From IMG/VR virus record IMGVR_UViG_3300021091_000106, positions 1 through 52,646 of that record: a stretch of DNA of 52,646 nucleotides, one strand, 5' to 3'. How positions within the stretch are numbered: position 1 is the stretch's first letter; every line of letters begins with the position of its first letter. Both the position numbers and the translations under genes were made by a program. The notes under the pieces are model-generated. The model had not been told where the DNA came from. It did not search any database and was given only the letters and a program-made list of their open reading frames with translations. Positions 16,101 to 24,627 of the stretch are shown here, in pieces. The stretch comes from a virus.

Positions 16101-18942
16101 ACTTGATAGAGATAATCCAGATTCTGATCCAGACCAAACCAGAACATTTGCTCTTCCATCACCACTGGGTCTGACAGAAATTAATAATCCACAAAATAGT
16201 ATTACTAAAGAGGTTATTAATAAAAATATTCGTGATTTTGTTGTTGGATTTGGAATTGTTGAAATTCAATCAAGTTCTGGAACAGCACATACTATTAGAA
16301 CTCAAAAAGATCATGGTTTAAACTTTATCACAAGAGTTGGAATTACTAGTGCTGGATCAAATTATGGTGATGGGTCTGGAAGTATTCAAACCCTATACAA
16401 CGCAAGACTTGTTGGATTTGCTGGATCTACCGCTGGTAAATATGCAACTGCAAACATCGAAATTGATTCTGCTGGATCAATATCAGCAATTAAAATTGTA
16501 GAAGGTGGTTCTGCATTTGGTATTGGTAATACTTTATCCGTTGTCGGTGTTGCTACTACTGCTGGGTGGGTCCCAGGATATGTTACCGTACTCAATATTC
16601 ATAATAGTGTTGGTGACGTAATTAAAATTGATGGTATTCGTGATAGTAGATTTACTGATTATAATAATGTTTACAGAATTCAAAGTATTGCAACAGGTGA
16701 TGATGAAAATATACAAGTATCGTCATCGTCAACCATTTACGCTAGGTATCAGTATACTGGCATACAAGAAATTACTGGAATTAATACCAATGGTCTTAGC
16801 AATGTAAATGCCACTGTTTTATCTGATGTAACTGCTTATGTTACTGGAGAGTCTATAGGAATTTCCTCACTTACATATAATAATGTTACTGGTATTGCTA
16901 GTGTAATTACAAACAAATCTCATGGATACTTAGTTGGAAATAGAATTAAATTCGGTGGATTTAATCAAGGAATTTATAATGGTGAATTTACTATTTCGGA
17001 AGTTTATAATGTAACAAGTTTTGCAGTAAATGTTGGCGTAGGTACAACAACAGCAATTGCTTCTGGATCTGGATTAGTTTACCCAATTGGATTTACTGCT
17101 CAGAACAGTGCAATAGATTTTGCAGATGAAGCATCATCTTCAAGACTTGTTTATCAATATGCTGGTATTACGACAACATTAAATGTTGCTTTAACTGATC
17201 CTACCATTAATACCTTAACGGTAACTAATGCAACTCACATGGGTTGGGATCTTGGTGATTATTTAATTGTAGATAATGAGATTATGCGTATTAGTGATTC
17301 TATCACTTCTAATACTGCAATTGATGTCTTCCGTGGATTATTTGGAACTCAGAAGCAAACTCATGTTGTTGGTGCGGTTGTTAGAAAAGTTAGATTCAAA
17401 CCAGTAGAATTTAGAAGAAACTCTATCATTCGTGCATCTGGACATACCTTTGAATATCTTGGTTTTGGACCTGGTAACTACTCAACGGCATTACCAGAAA
17501 GACAAGATAGACAATTTAGAAGTGTTGAGAGAATTCTATCTCAGTCTGTATCTGATAATGGTGGAACTCCATTCTATAATGGACTCGATGATAAGGGTAA
17601 TGCTTATACAGTAACCAAGTTTACTAGTGGTGCAACTGGTCAGGATTTAATTACCAATGCCCCAATTCCAACGGTAAGAGGTGAAGACCTCACCAGTAAT
17701 AGTGAAGCTATTGGTTTTGATGTTGATTTAACTGAACAATTAACTGTTAGCAGAGGTCTTAAAGTTGATGGTGGCAAAGACAATAATATTGTCTCAGAAT
17801 TTAATGGTCCAGCAGTATTCAATGAAAAAGTAACAATTAATGATTCTGTTGAAGCAAACAGTTTGCTTGTCCAAGGTGATCAAATTATTGCTAGAGAATA
17901 CACAATTGGAATTGCAACACCAGCAATTGCTGGTAACGTTGGTAACGTTGTATTTGATGCAGAGCCACCATCTGGTGGAGAACTTGGATGGGTTTATACT
18001 AATGATAATGCTTGGAAGAAATTTGGACCTATTCAATCTGAACCAGACAACTATTATGTTGGTCTGTGGAGTGGAACATTCCAGGGAGATGGATCTGGTC
18101 TATTCAACGTGTCTGACGTTTGGGTATTTGATGGTGTTGGTATTTCCACAATTACAAATGTGGGTATTGAGACCACTCAAGCAAAAGTTGGATATTCTCT
18201 TTATGTTGCTGGTCCAACATTATTTGAGAATAACGTTGAGTTTAGGGCACAATCATTAACTTGGAACATTACCAATGGATTCCTAGTTAATACTGGTATC
18301 AGCACGTTTAACCAACAAGTTAATCTTAATACCTTAAAGGTAATTGGTATCTCAACATTCCAAAATGATGTTCTGATTACAACTAATGCTGATACAACTG
18401 GTGATGTTAATGGTAATTATCTAAGATTCCAGCAAACTGACCTTGCTCTCAATGCATCATATTTCTATGGTGGATTGAAGTTTGAGGGTAGAGATGTTGG
18501 TAACGATGGAGAGCGTGGATACATCAAGGGTGCATCTGAAGGAACTTCAGGTCAATTTGCTCTTATCTTTGGTACACAGGGTTCTGGTCCTTCTGCACCA
18601 CAAGAGAGACTAAGGATCAACAATGCTGGTAATGCTACGTTCTCTGGTACAGTTACTGCAAACTCTGATGAGAAACTTAAGGAGAATATTGTTGGTATTA
18701 GTAATGCACTTAGCAAAGTGCTTGATCTCAGAGGTGTATACTTTAACCGTATTGGTCAAACTGAACGTGAGATTGGGGTTATTGCACAAGAAGTTGAAAA
18801 GGTCCTACCAGAACTGGTGCATGAGGGTCCTAATGGCACTAAATCTGTTGCATACCAGAATATGGTTGCGGTTCTGATTGAAGCCATTAAGGAGCAGCAG
18901 CAGCAAATCAACGAACTCAAAGAACGACTGGACAATCTTTGA
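13123..18942 (+). CDS. Very large fiber-like structural protein with C-terminal S74 chaperone domain
   Basis: 1939 residues. The N-terminus (LDNFLKNSRGDILYVDPS, PFKTIQRALIEAARFSY, IIVYPGEHI) starts like a pectate-lyase-type parallel beta-helix adhesin. A long beta-rich body with repeated Asn/Gly/Thr-rich segments follows, consistent with a tail or collar fiber shaft. The last 110 residues form an S74 (endosialidase) intramolecular chaperone: SDEKLKENIVGI, GVIAQEVEKVLPEL, YQNMVAVLIEAIKEQQQQI. That domain trimerises the fiber and is then self-cleaved at the Ser before its DEKLKE motif. Probable host-recognition fiber. Late box upstream; a strong terminator lies 8 bases after the stop. Confidence 0.9.
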   Translation: MGLSRLDNFLKNSRGDILYVDPSCIDSTDSIENQGNSLVRPFKTIQRALIEAARFSYQKGFDNDRFSRTTIIVYPGEHIIDNRPGWIPIHNAPISGNNWLTRGGATSNDLTEFTLNSDFDIDSPENDLYKMNSVYGGVIIPRGTSIVGMDLRKTKIRPRFVPSPLDNTVDSTCLFRVTGTCYFYQFTFFDADPNSNVYKDYGTSKFVPNFSHHKLTCFEYADGVNPVKFNDTYLNYNTTRTDLDIYYQKIGLVYGPSSGRDISPDFPSASLDVQSKIDEFRIVGSKGQNVGISSIRAGDGSVSSKKITVDIVESVGGLDVDTPIRIEGIPSGGYNGSFVIKTVESSTRITYEVSSAPSNPLPAIVSGAPTLNIVVDSVTSASPYIFNCSLRSVYGMCGLHADGSKADGFKSMVVAQFTGIGLQKDDNAFVKYNAVSGVYEDSTAIANLHTNSSAVYKPAYENFHIKASNDAFLQLVSVFAIGYANHFVAESGGDHSITNSNSNFGARALVCRGFRNDAFPRDDTGYLTHILPPQRVENNEVTIEFAPIDVEKTISVGNTSRLYLYNEFNGNIPPKSVLEGYRIGAKHQDKLKVVINIGNVGVTKEAVIVMPNTQGTGNYEVTATKLSTVGRTAIGINSITSNIFTATEPHQFINGESVRILSDDGELPDGLRHNQVYYAITSGINTDQIKLAQTFNDTVSLSAITVNSKGGILQIESRVSDKKSGDVGHPIQYDSTIGQWFITVSASNNSIYSTIVGLGTASLGRATPKTFITRTPDNRSLEDRIYKVRYVIPRDSTVLGRPPEDAFIMQESGTTSGFTNPEIAKFKSIAPVVLSNTSELRNPRFISNANWDGNVGLASFTTEVPHELSVGSKVQIFNVVSTANTVGLANTGYNGVYTVVSRSHRREFTVGMTTNPGLFANNIDQRNTNLPRYERKEFNNTFYIYRKETVQEYVPNAKDGVYHLTLLDSSSSPQVAPFQNLRFSQPVKNLYPQLDRDNPDSDPDQTRTFALPSPLGLTEINNPQNSITKEVINKNIRDFVVGFGIVEIQSSSGTAHTIRTQKDHGLNFITRVGITSAGSNYGDGSGSIQTLYNARLVGFAGSTAGKYATANIEIDSAGSISAIKIVEGGSAFGIGNTLSVVGVATTAGWVPGYVTVLNIHNSVGDVIKIDGIRDSRFTDYNNVYRIQSIATGDDENIQVSSSSTIYARYQYTGIQEITGINTNGLSNVNATVLSDVTAYVTGESIGISSLTYNNVTGIASVITNKSHGYLVGNRIKFGGFNQGIYNGEFTISEVYNVTSFAVNVGVGTTTAIASGSGLVYPIGFTAQNSAIDFADEASSSRLVYQYAGITTTLNVALTDPTINTLTVTNATHMGWDLGDYLIVDNEIMRISDSITSNTAIDVFRGLFGTQKQTHVVGAVVRKVRFKPVEFRRNSIIRASGHTFEYLGFGPGNYSTALPERQDRQFRSVERILSQSVSDNGGTPFYNGLDDKGNAYTVTKFTSGATGQDLITNAPIPTVRGEDLTSNSEAIGFDVDLTEQLTVSRGLKVDGGKDNNIVSEFNGPAVFNEKVTINDSVEANSLLVQGDQIIAREYTIGIATPAIAGNVGNVVFDAEPPSGGELGWVYTNDNAWKKFGPIQSEPDNYYVGLWSGTFQGDGSGLFNVSDVWVFDGVGISTITNVGIETTQAKVGYSLYVAGPTLFENNVEFRAQSLTWNITNGFLVNTGISTFNQQVNLNTLKVIGISTFQNDVLITTNADTTGDVNGNYLRFQQTDLALNASYFYGGLKFEGRDVGNDGERGYIKGASEGTSGQFALIFGTQGSGPSAPQERLRINNAGNATFSGTVTANSDEKLKENIVGISNALSKVLDLRGVYFNRIGQTEREIGVIAQEVEKVLPELVHEGPNGTKSVAYQNMVAVLIEAIKEQQQQINELKERLDNL

Positions 18943-18949
18943 ATTGGAC

Positions 18950-18974
18950 GGGGGGTTGACAACCCCCCTTTTTT
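18950..18974 (+). terminator. Rho-independent terminator after the S74 fiber gene
   Basis: GGGGGGTT-GAC-AACCCCCC stem (8 pairs, 3-base loop) followed by six Ts. It ends the late operon. The loop and right arm contain the -35 hexamer of the following promoter. Confidence 0.9.
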
Positions 18975-18986
18975 ATGGTGTATAAT
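18956..18986 (+). promoter_or_regulatory. Sigma70-type promoter embedded in the terminator
   Basis: TTGACA (18956-18961) sits in the terminator hairpin; TATAAT is at 18981-18986, a spacer of 19 bases, preceded by TG. Predicted start near 18993, 22 bases before the ATG at 19015. The -35 sequence is the same palindrome as at 10851. Confidence 0.8.
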
Positions 18987-19014
18987 ACTTGAGTAGTTCA
19001 CAAGCATACTATTC

Positions 19015-22000
19015 ATGGCTCTGGTCAACATTTATATTGACACTCTTAAGAGCGGCGTTAATTCATTTAATTGTGGTCAAACTCAATTTAGTTATGAACA
19101 ACGCCATAAAGACAGTGACTATGGTAAAGCAAAGCAAACTCTTGCTCAAACCAAGGATGCATATGTTCAATGTGGATGGTGGGAAAAGGTATCAACACGT
19201 AAAGATGGTAAAGACCGTGGTCATGATAAGGTAATCCATTCTTTTTTTGATACTCTTCCTGGAATTAAAAGGCTTGGCGGTCCTAATAGTGAGACCTTTG
19301 AGTTTGATCCTGAACTTTATACTCTTGATATGATTGTTCAGATGGTTCAAGAAAAATTCTTCTCTAATAAAGTACAAAAGTATGAAATATTTAACCCATT
19401 TCCTTTTCAGAATGAATTTTTGAAAAAAATTTCCAATGCATGGAAGCAAAAGAAATATCTAGAGTTTCTTCTTTTTGCTAAATGTCGTGCTGGCAAATCA
19501 GTGATGGTTTTAAAGCACATTGTAGATAGTAATTATAAACTTTCGGTAATTTGTTCGCGTCAAAAGTCTCCTGAGGAATCTTGGAAGAAAGATTCTAAGC
19601 GGTTCTTTCCTACAATCAAGTATATTTCTGTTAAAGATCTTTCTTGGGAAGTTCAACTTGAATATTGGATGAAGCGCGATGTTAATATTGTTCTTTGGGG
19701 AACAGTTCAAAGTATTATTAAGCGTCTTGATAAGATTTCTAATGTTGATTATCTTGCTTTTGATGAGTGTCATGTTGGTGGAACCGCCTCTCAATTTATA
19801 AAGGTTCGTGATACACTTAATACTCGTACTTGTTACATCTCTGGTACTGCTCATAAAGTTTCTTGGATGTTCCCTGAAGATGACCAGAAGTTTGTTTATA
19901 CTTATTTTGATGAACAACTTGATAGTCAAAAAGGAGTATTTGAACGTCCACGTCCTAAAATGAATGTTGCTTTTGCAAAATATCAAACTTCTGCATATAA
20001 AGAATTGTTTGGTGATGATCCTGATGCGATGAAAAATATCTTTATCATGAAAGATGATAAGTTCCTTTATGAGTCTCTTGTTCGTGAGTTTATTCATAAT
20101 TATTTTGGTCCTCAACGGGAGATTCGCATTGGAGAACGTCTTTTTAAAGGAACCTATCATATGATGGCAATGCCTAATGTTAAAGCATGTCACGCTTTCC
20201 AAGAATTGGTAAATTGTTATTACCCCGCTCTGGTTGTTACATCCGATACTACAAATGGACCAGATGATATCAATCGTTTTTTGAAAGAACATTCTAAAGC
20301 ATTAATTCTTACACAATCTGCAAATGTTCTTGGTTTAACCGCGAAAAAAATTGATACTGTTATTAATTGTCGTGGAGGAGATTCAATTGAGTTCTGGACT
20401 CAGTTTGCCTTTCGTGGTGGTTCTGGTGACCATGATTGGTGGGTAATTGATTTTGATGCTCAACGTTGTCTTCGTGTAATTCATGAGGCTTTTCAACTTG
20501 CATGTGACAATAATCCAACGCTTTCACAATATAGCGTGGTTGATTTTACTAATATTCATGAATGGAACAATGGATTTCAACTGCTTTCCAAAGAGATGCT
20601 TCAAGATGCCCTCTCTGCAGACACTGAAGTAACTATTTCTACTATTACTAGCATCCTGGAATCTTTGGATTTTACTAAACTTAATGATTTTAATTTGAAG
20701 ATTAAGTCTGCTATTACTACCATGATGAAGGAATCGCAACTCAATGATCAAGGTGCTAATAACAAGAGTTGTATTGTTCGGGAGATTGAACGGGTAAAAA
20801 AGATTGATGATTTTGATGAGTTGAAGAAACAAACCGTCAAGGCATTACTTGAGTCTATTCCTTTGACTATTTTCTACATTATCCGTAATGGACAAAACGT
20901 GTATTCAATTAATGATGTGATTGGTTCTGAAATTTATCCTTTTGTTACTGGTGATTATGAAGGTATTTTAGAAGAAGTCGTTCGCCAAAATTCGCATATT
21001 GTTCAAACTCTTACTCGTCGTATTGGTGTTGTTTCTAATATCATTCAAACAAGTATGAGGGATTCTGTATCTAATACAATTAATGAATTTTCAGTATCTT
21101 CACAAACTCAAAAGCATATCCCCACAAATCTTTTGGATTCTATGATTGATGACTGTAAGGATTTGTCTCAAACTTATATGTTTGGTGATCCCAGCGGATC
21201 TCATACTGCCCGTCTTCTTGAGCGTGGAATTGATTCTCAGGATCTTACTGTTTGGGAGAGTTGCGATAGTCATCGAAATCGTGTAAAATATATTGATAAT
21301 CGTGTAAAAGTGGTTGATTCTCATCCGAATATGAAATTTACTACTATTCTTGCTAATCCCCCATATAATGATCCTGCCGCTAAGGCAAAGAACAATAAAC
21401 TCTGGCCTAAAATTGTTAAACAACACCTTGAGTTGCTTGCTCCTGGTGGAGATCTGTGTGAGGTAACTCCTGCTTCTGTTCTTGGCATCACTGGAGAGTT
21501 TAAAAAGTTTCTTAAACTCTTCTCTACGGTTTATAATCTTAAACTGATTGATTATACTGCAGATGATTATTTTACTGAAAAAGTATCTATTTGTCGTTGG
21601 CATCTTGTCAATGAACCTTATCAAGGTAAAACTACTGTAATTACTAAAGAAGGTACGTTTGAATGGGATCTTCGTGATGGAGTTCCTATGTTTGGTGATG
21701 ATGTTCTTAAAAAATCTATTCTTCTAAAAATTGCTAATTCAAATCATCCTCGGATTCCTTTGAAGATGGGTCAAGCAATCGCCAAAGAAGACCATACCCC
21801 TGACGGAAAATATGAAGTATTTCACACTTCTAAAAAAATAGCGAGGACTGATATAGTTCCTACAACTGGGGATATATTGAAATTTATTGTTCCATTCTCC
21901 TCCACTTATAAGAAAGGAGGTATTTTTATCTCTAATGGACATGTAGGTATGCTTAATTGTTGGTGCCCTATCCCTTCTGAAGAAGAAGGAAATCGTCTAA

Positions 22001-22182
22001 GCAAAATCTTTGATCTTAAAATCATTCAATTTTATATTGATAATTATAAAAAAACCACTGGATTCACTGCTGCCATTAAAAATGGTGAAGTGCCTGAAAT
22101 TACAGACTATAATAATCTGTCTGAACAGTTTGGGTTTACTGGAGAAGAAGTTGATTATCTGAAGCGTATTAATGTCCTCTAA
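19015..22182 (+). CDS. Fused SF2 helicase / N6-adenine DNA methyltransferase-like protein
   Basis: 1055 residues. Helicase half: Walker A AKCRAGKS near residue 156, DECH box near 248, then ISGTAHK (motif III-like) near 280; C-terminal helicase motifs around 390-480 include a QSAN...GLTAK and QFAFRGGSGD block. This is the layout of helicase subunits of Type I/III and ISP restriction systems. Methyltransferase half: a degenerate motif I (MFGDPSGS, near 722) and a clear catalytic NPPY (near 781), followed by a beta-rich C-terminus (about 870-1055) that could be target recognition. No nuclease motif was recognised in the 110-residue N-terminus, which I cannot assign. Sigma70-type promoter upstream; the stop overlaps the next gene by 11 bases. 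Probable function: site-specific modification, with translocation; it may protect phage DNA or interfere with host restriction. Confidence 0.75.
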   Translation: MALVNIYIDTLKSGVNSFNCGQTQFSYEQRHKDSDYGKAKQTLAQTKDAYVQCGWWEKVSTRKDGKDRGHDKVIHSFFDTLPGIKRLGGPNSETFEFDPELYTLDMIVQMVQEKFFSNKVQKYEIFNPFPFQNEFLKKISNAWKQKKYLEFLLFAKCRAGKSVMVLKHIVDSNYKLSVICSRQKSPEESWKKDSKRFFPTIKYISVKDLSWEVQLEYWMKRDVNIVLWGTVQSIIKRLDKISNVDYLAFDECHVGGTASQFIKVRDTLNTRTCYISGTAHKVSWMFPEDDQKFVYTYFDEQLDSQKGVFERPRPKMNVAFAKYQTSAYKELFGDDPDAMKNIFIMKDDKFLYESLVREFIHNYFGPQREIRIGERLFKGTYHMMAMPNVKACHAFQELVNCYYPALVVTSDTTNGPDDINRFLKEHSKALILTQSANVLGLTAKKIDTVINCRGGDSIEFWTQFAFRGGSGDHDWWVIDFDAQRCLRVIHEAFQLACDNNPTLSQYSVVDFTNIHEWNNGFQLLSKEMLQDALSADTEVTISTITSILESLDFTKLNDFNLKIKSAITTMMKESQLNDQGANNKSCIVREIERVKKIDDFDELKKQTVKALLESIPLTIFYIIRNGQNVYSINDVIGSEIYPFVTGDYEGILEEVVRQNSHIVQTLTRRIGVVSNIIQTSMRDSVSNTINEFSVSSQTQKHIPTNLLDSMIDDCKDLSQTYMFGDPSGSHTARLLERGIDSQDLTVWESCDSHRNRVKYIDNRVKVVDSHPNMKFTTILANPPYNDPAAKAKNNKLWPKIVKQHLELLAPGGDLCEVTPASVLGITGEFKKFLKLFSTVYNLKLIDYTADDYFTEKVSICRWHLVNEPYQGKTTVITKEGTFEWDLRDGVPMFGDDVLKKSILLKIANSNHPRIPLKMGQAIAKEDHTPDGKYEVFHTSKKIARTDIVPTTGDILKFIVPFSSTYKKGGIFISNGHVGMLNCWCPIPSEEEGNRLSKIFDLKIIQFYIDNYKKTTGFTAAIKNGEVPEITDYNNLSEQFGFTGEEVDYLKRINVL

Positions 22183-22588
22183 AAATAAACACAATAAACT
22201 TTATGGATCTAAATTAGATAGATCTGACGAACGGATTAAGAAGACTCAGGAGGTTTTTACTCCTCCTGAGTTGATTGATAAAATGATTGCTGAGATACCA
22301 GAAGAAGTTCTTAGGAATCCAAATTCTACTTTTATTGATAACTGTGCTGGAGATGGTAACTTCTTAATTCAACTACTTAAAGCTCTTAGGAAGTATCATT
22401 CAGAGCAACATATTGTCGATAATATGTTATATGCTGTGGAGTTGATGGAAGACAATCATAAAGAGTTGTGTCGTAGACTTGACGTTCCAACAGATCACCC
22501 GCATTATGTGTGCTATAATGCCCTTGAGTATCATTATCGATTTGATGGTACAATGGGCCCAATCACCATTGACCAATTCTTGAACTGA
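22172..22588 (+). CDS. Methyltransferase fragment with motifs X and I but no catalytic motif
   Basis: 138 residues, starting inside the stop region of the helicase-methyltransferase gene. TQEVFTPPELIDKMI resembles the 'TPxEL' motif X of gamma-class N6-adenine methyltransferases, and FIDNCAGDGNFL is a good motif I (SAM binding). It ends after about one more strand and has no NPPY. The partner NPPY is in the upstream gene, whose own motif I is degenerate, so the two proteins may form one split enzyme. A decayed or truncated gene is the alternative. Confidence 0.65.
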   Translation: MSSKNKHNKLYGSKLDRSDERIKKTQEVFTPPELIDKMIAEIPEEVLRNPNSTFIDNCAGDGNFLIQLLKALRKYHSEQHIVDNMLYAVELMEDNHKELCRRLDVPTDHPHYVCYNALEYHYRFDGTMGPITIDQFLN

Positions 22589-22622
22589 CCACTCATCAGA
22601 GGTTGGTCGGTAATTTTTGCTG

Positions 22623-22628
22623 TATAAT
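22623..22628 (+). promoter_or_regulatory. -10 box before the GC-richer helicase
   Basis: Perfect TATAAT. The best -35 candidate (TTGGTC at 22603-22608) is only 14 bases away and weak. A small inverted repeat GACCA/TGGTC (about 22587-22608) precedes it, possibly a terminator. Start near 22635 leaves a leader of only a few bases. Confidence 0.5.
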
Positions 22629-22640
22629 ATTCCTATCGTT

Positions 22641-23879
22641 ATGACACCCATGCAACTCCGTCCTCACCAGTCCGAAGCACTTGCCATCATGGAGCGCATC
22701 CTCAAGGGGATGATCGTAATCCCCACTGGCGGTGGTAAGTCCCTGGTGGCGATCATGGATGCTGTTCGTCAGTTCATGTCTGGCGATAAGACTATCGTGG
22801 TCGTTGCACCTAGGTTGATGCTCGCTCGTCAGTTGTCTGCCGAGTTTGCTGAGCATATTACTAATGCATCGATTATGCATGTTCACTCTAATGCCGATCT
22901 TCCCTATTTTACAACGACTAAACCAAATCAAATCTTCTCCTGGTGCTATCACACCAAAGGTAACAAGTTGATCTTTACTACCTATCAGTCTTTGCATCGC
23001 ATTCAGGAGGCAAACATTGCTGTAGATACGATTTACTATGATGAAGCGCACAATTCAGTCAAAAAAAGTTTTTATCCTTTCGTCAAGTATTTCTCTTCTG
23101 CTGCTAACCGCAGTTATTTCTTCACTGCTACTCCTAAGTATTCTGCCACTGCTTCCAAACCTGGAATGAACGACACTGATGTGTATGGTGGCATTATCTA
23201 CAATGTTCCTGCTCCACGCCTGGTTAATAACGGTTCCATTCTTCCTCCCAAGATCAATGCCATCAACGTTGGCAGCATCCGTCTGAAGGGCGAGGAAGCA
23301 GCAGAGAGGGACTGTATGACCCTTCTGGACACTATTTACAATGAAGACCACATGGAGAAGGTTCTGATTGCTGCTCCTAACACCAAGGTGATGATCCGTA
23401 TGCTTGCTGAGACTGACTTCATGAAGGAAGTTCAGTCCATGGGATATGATCTCCTTTGGATCACCAGCAAGCATGGTGCATTCTTGAATGATCAGAAGAT
23501 TACTCGTGAGCACTTCTTCCAACTCATCAAAGAGTTTGGTGCTGACCCTGACAAAAAGTTCATTGTTCTGCACTATTCTATTCTGAGTGAAGGTATCTCT
23601 GTCCCTGGTTTGACTTCTCTGGTGCTTATGCGTCAGATGAACGTCATTGAGATGTGTCAGTCTGTTGGTCGTGTTATTCGTCTTCATCTTGATGACGTAA
23701 AGCGTATTCAACAAGGCACTCTTACTCCTGGTAAACTCCAGGATTACACTAAGTCCTTTGGTCTTGTCCATGTTCCTGTTTACAGCAACGTGGGTATTGC
23801 CACGGTCAAGCGTCTACAAAACGTTGTGGACACCGTGTTTGTTGAAGGTCAACCTGCTATTGCTACTATTAAACGATGA
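22641..23879 (+). CDS. SF2 DEAH-type helicase
   Basis: 412 residues from ATG 22641, the first ATG after the -10 box; an upstream TTG lies before the -10 box and is unlikely. Motifs: LRPHQSEAL (Q-like), IPTGGGKSL (Walker A), YYDEAHNS (DEAH), FFTATP (motif III), SILSEGISVPGLTSL and QSVGRVIRLH (motifs V, VI). These are standard for SF2 ATPases of the restriction-subunit/UvsW type, but it is shorter than T4 UvsW and its Walker A differs, so I do not give that name. Probable role: branched DNA processing or remodelling. Base use is visibly GC-richer than its neighbours, especially the first 250 bases. It ends in an ATGA overlap. Confidence 0.8.
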   Translation: MTPMQLRPHQSEALAIMERILKGMIVIPTGGGKSLVAIMDAVRQFMSGDKTIVVVAPRLMLARQLSAEFAEHITNASIMHVHSNADLPYFTTTKPNQIFSWCYHTKGNKLIFTTYQSLHRIQEANIAVDTIYYDEAHNSVKKSFYPFVKYFSSAANRSYFFTATPKYSATASKPGMNDTDVYGGIIYNVPAPRLVNNGSILPPKINAINVGSIRLKGEEAAERDCMTLLDTIYNEDHMEKVLIAAPNTKVMIRMLAETDFMKEVQSMGYDLLWITSKHGAFLNDQKITREHFFQLIKEFGADPDKKFIVLHYSILSEGISVPGLTSLVLMRQMNVIEMCQSVGRVIRLHLDDVKRIQQGTLTPGKLQDYTKSFGLVHVPVYSNVGIATVKRLQNVVDTVFVEGQPAIATIKR

Positions 23880-24049
23880 AAGAAGGATTTATTACTGACG
23901 ATGGATACGCTGCTGTTCCATTTGGCAATCAATTGATGATTATTTACAATGGGCAGCAATTGGATGTTTGTAGAACTGTTCAATCTGCACACAATTATAT
24001 TAAAAAACATCGAACACAACCTCAATCTGGAACGGTATTTGTAAAATGA
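23876..24049 (+). CDS. Small hypothetical protein
   Basis: 57 residues, beginning at an ATGA overlap with the helicase stop and ending at an ATGA overlap with the next gene. Starts MKEGFITDDGYAAVPFG. No family recognised; translationally coupled small early gene. Confidence 0.65.
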   Translation: MKEGFITDDGYAAVPFGNQLMIIYNGQQLDVCRTVQSAHNYIKKHRTQPQSGTVFVK

Positions 24050-24240
24050 AAACAAAATTTATTTGCTTATCTCCAATCAGTAAGGAAGCAAAATCTCAGT
24101 TTACTCTTGATATGCTACGGTTCCATTCTTGCAGAGTTAAAAATGAAGATGATGATCGCTACTATGTTGAATCTTTGAATAAAACGTGCTATTTTTGGGT
24201 AAATAAAGTATCTGATCCAAACTGGAGGATCGAAAAATGA
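24046..24240 (+). CDS. Small hypothetical protein with CYFWVN block
   Basis: 64 residues, ATGA overlaps on both sides. The ending CYFWVNKVSDPNWRIE resembles KYFFWVNVSEDCHWETEW in the product at 40025, so the two belong to one small family. Function unknown. Confidence 0.7.
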   Translation: MKTKFICLSPISKEAKSQFTLDMLRFHSCRVKNEDDDRYYVESLNKTCYFWVNKVSDPNWRIEK

Positions 24241-24461
24241 AAATGGAACCAATCTCAGATCCAACTGCTCTGGTTAAAATTACAGTTGACAAAGAAGGAC
24301 TCAAGACGATGATTCAAGCTGCTATCTGTGCAATCAGATATGCTGAAGATTGGAACTTTGGGGATGAATATGATATGGCAGTAACTCCATATCATGATAT
24401 GAGAGATCGTCTGATTGAAAAATATAAAGAGGTTTATGCTGATGAAAATTTCACAATCTGA
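24237..24461 (+). CDS. Small hypothetical protein
   Basis: 74 residues (MKMEPISDPTALVKITV start), overlapping both neighbours. One central hydrophobic helix (AICAIRYAEDW). No known family. Confidence 0.65.
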   Translation: MKMEPISDPTALVKITVDKEGLKTMIQAAICAIRYAEDWNFGDEYDMAVTPYHDMRDRLIEKYKEVYADENFTI

Positions 24462-24627
24462 ACTGATACATCTAAAGATTCAAGCAGCAATGCGCGAAAA
24501 GTATTTTGATGAAGAACAAATGAAATATTTGGGAGTTCGTGATGGAGAACATTGGTATCTTGTTGCCAATGAGCACGAGGTTCCAGTATCAGCAATTGAA
24601 GAGTTTGATCAAGTTGAAGATGAATGA
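24442..24627 (+). CDS. Small hypothetical protein
   Basis: 61 residues from ATG 24442, preferred over an in-frame TTG at 24415 because AGAGG lies about ten bases upstream. Acidic C-terminus. It overlaps both neighbours. Unknown function. Confidence 0.6.
   Translation: MKISQSELIHLKIQAAMREKYFDEEQMKYLGVRDGEHWYLVANEHEVPVSAIEEFDQVEDE

Noticed and set aside
19510-20292. 260-residue minus-strand frame inside the helicase-methyltransferase gene
   Set aside because: Antisense to conserved helicase motifs; low-complexity Ile/Asn/Thr composition and no ribosome site.
23055-23771. 238-residue minus-strand frame inside the second helicase
   Set aside because: Antisense to motifs of the + strand helicase; an artefact of its GC-rich codons.
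22641-23879. Assignment as T4 UvsW
   Set aside because: Shorter than UvsW and with a different Walker A; SF2 family membership is clear but not orthology.
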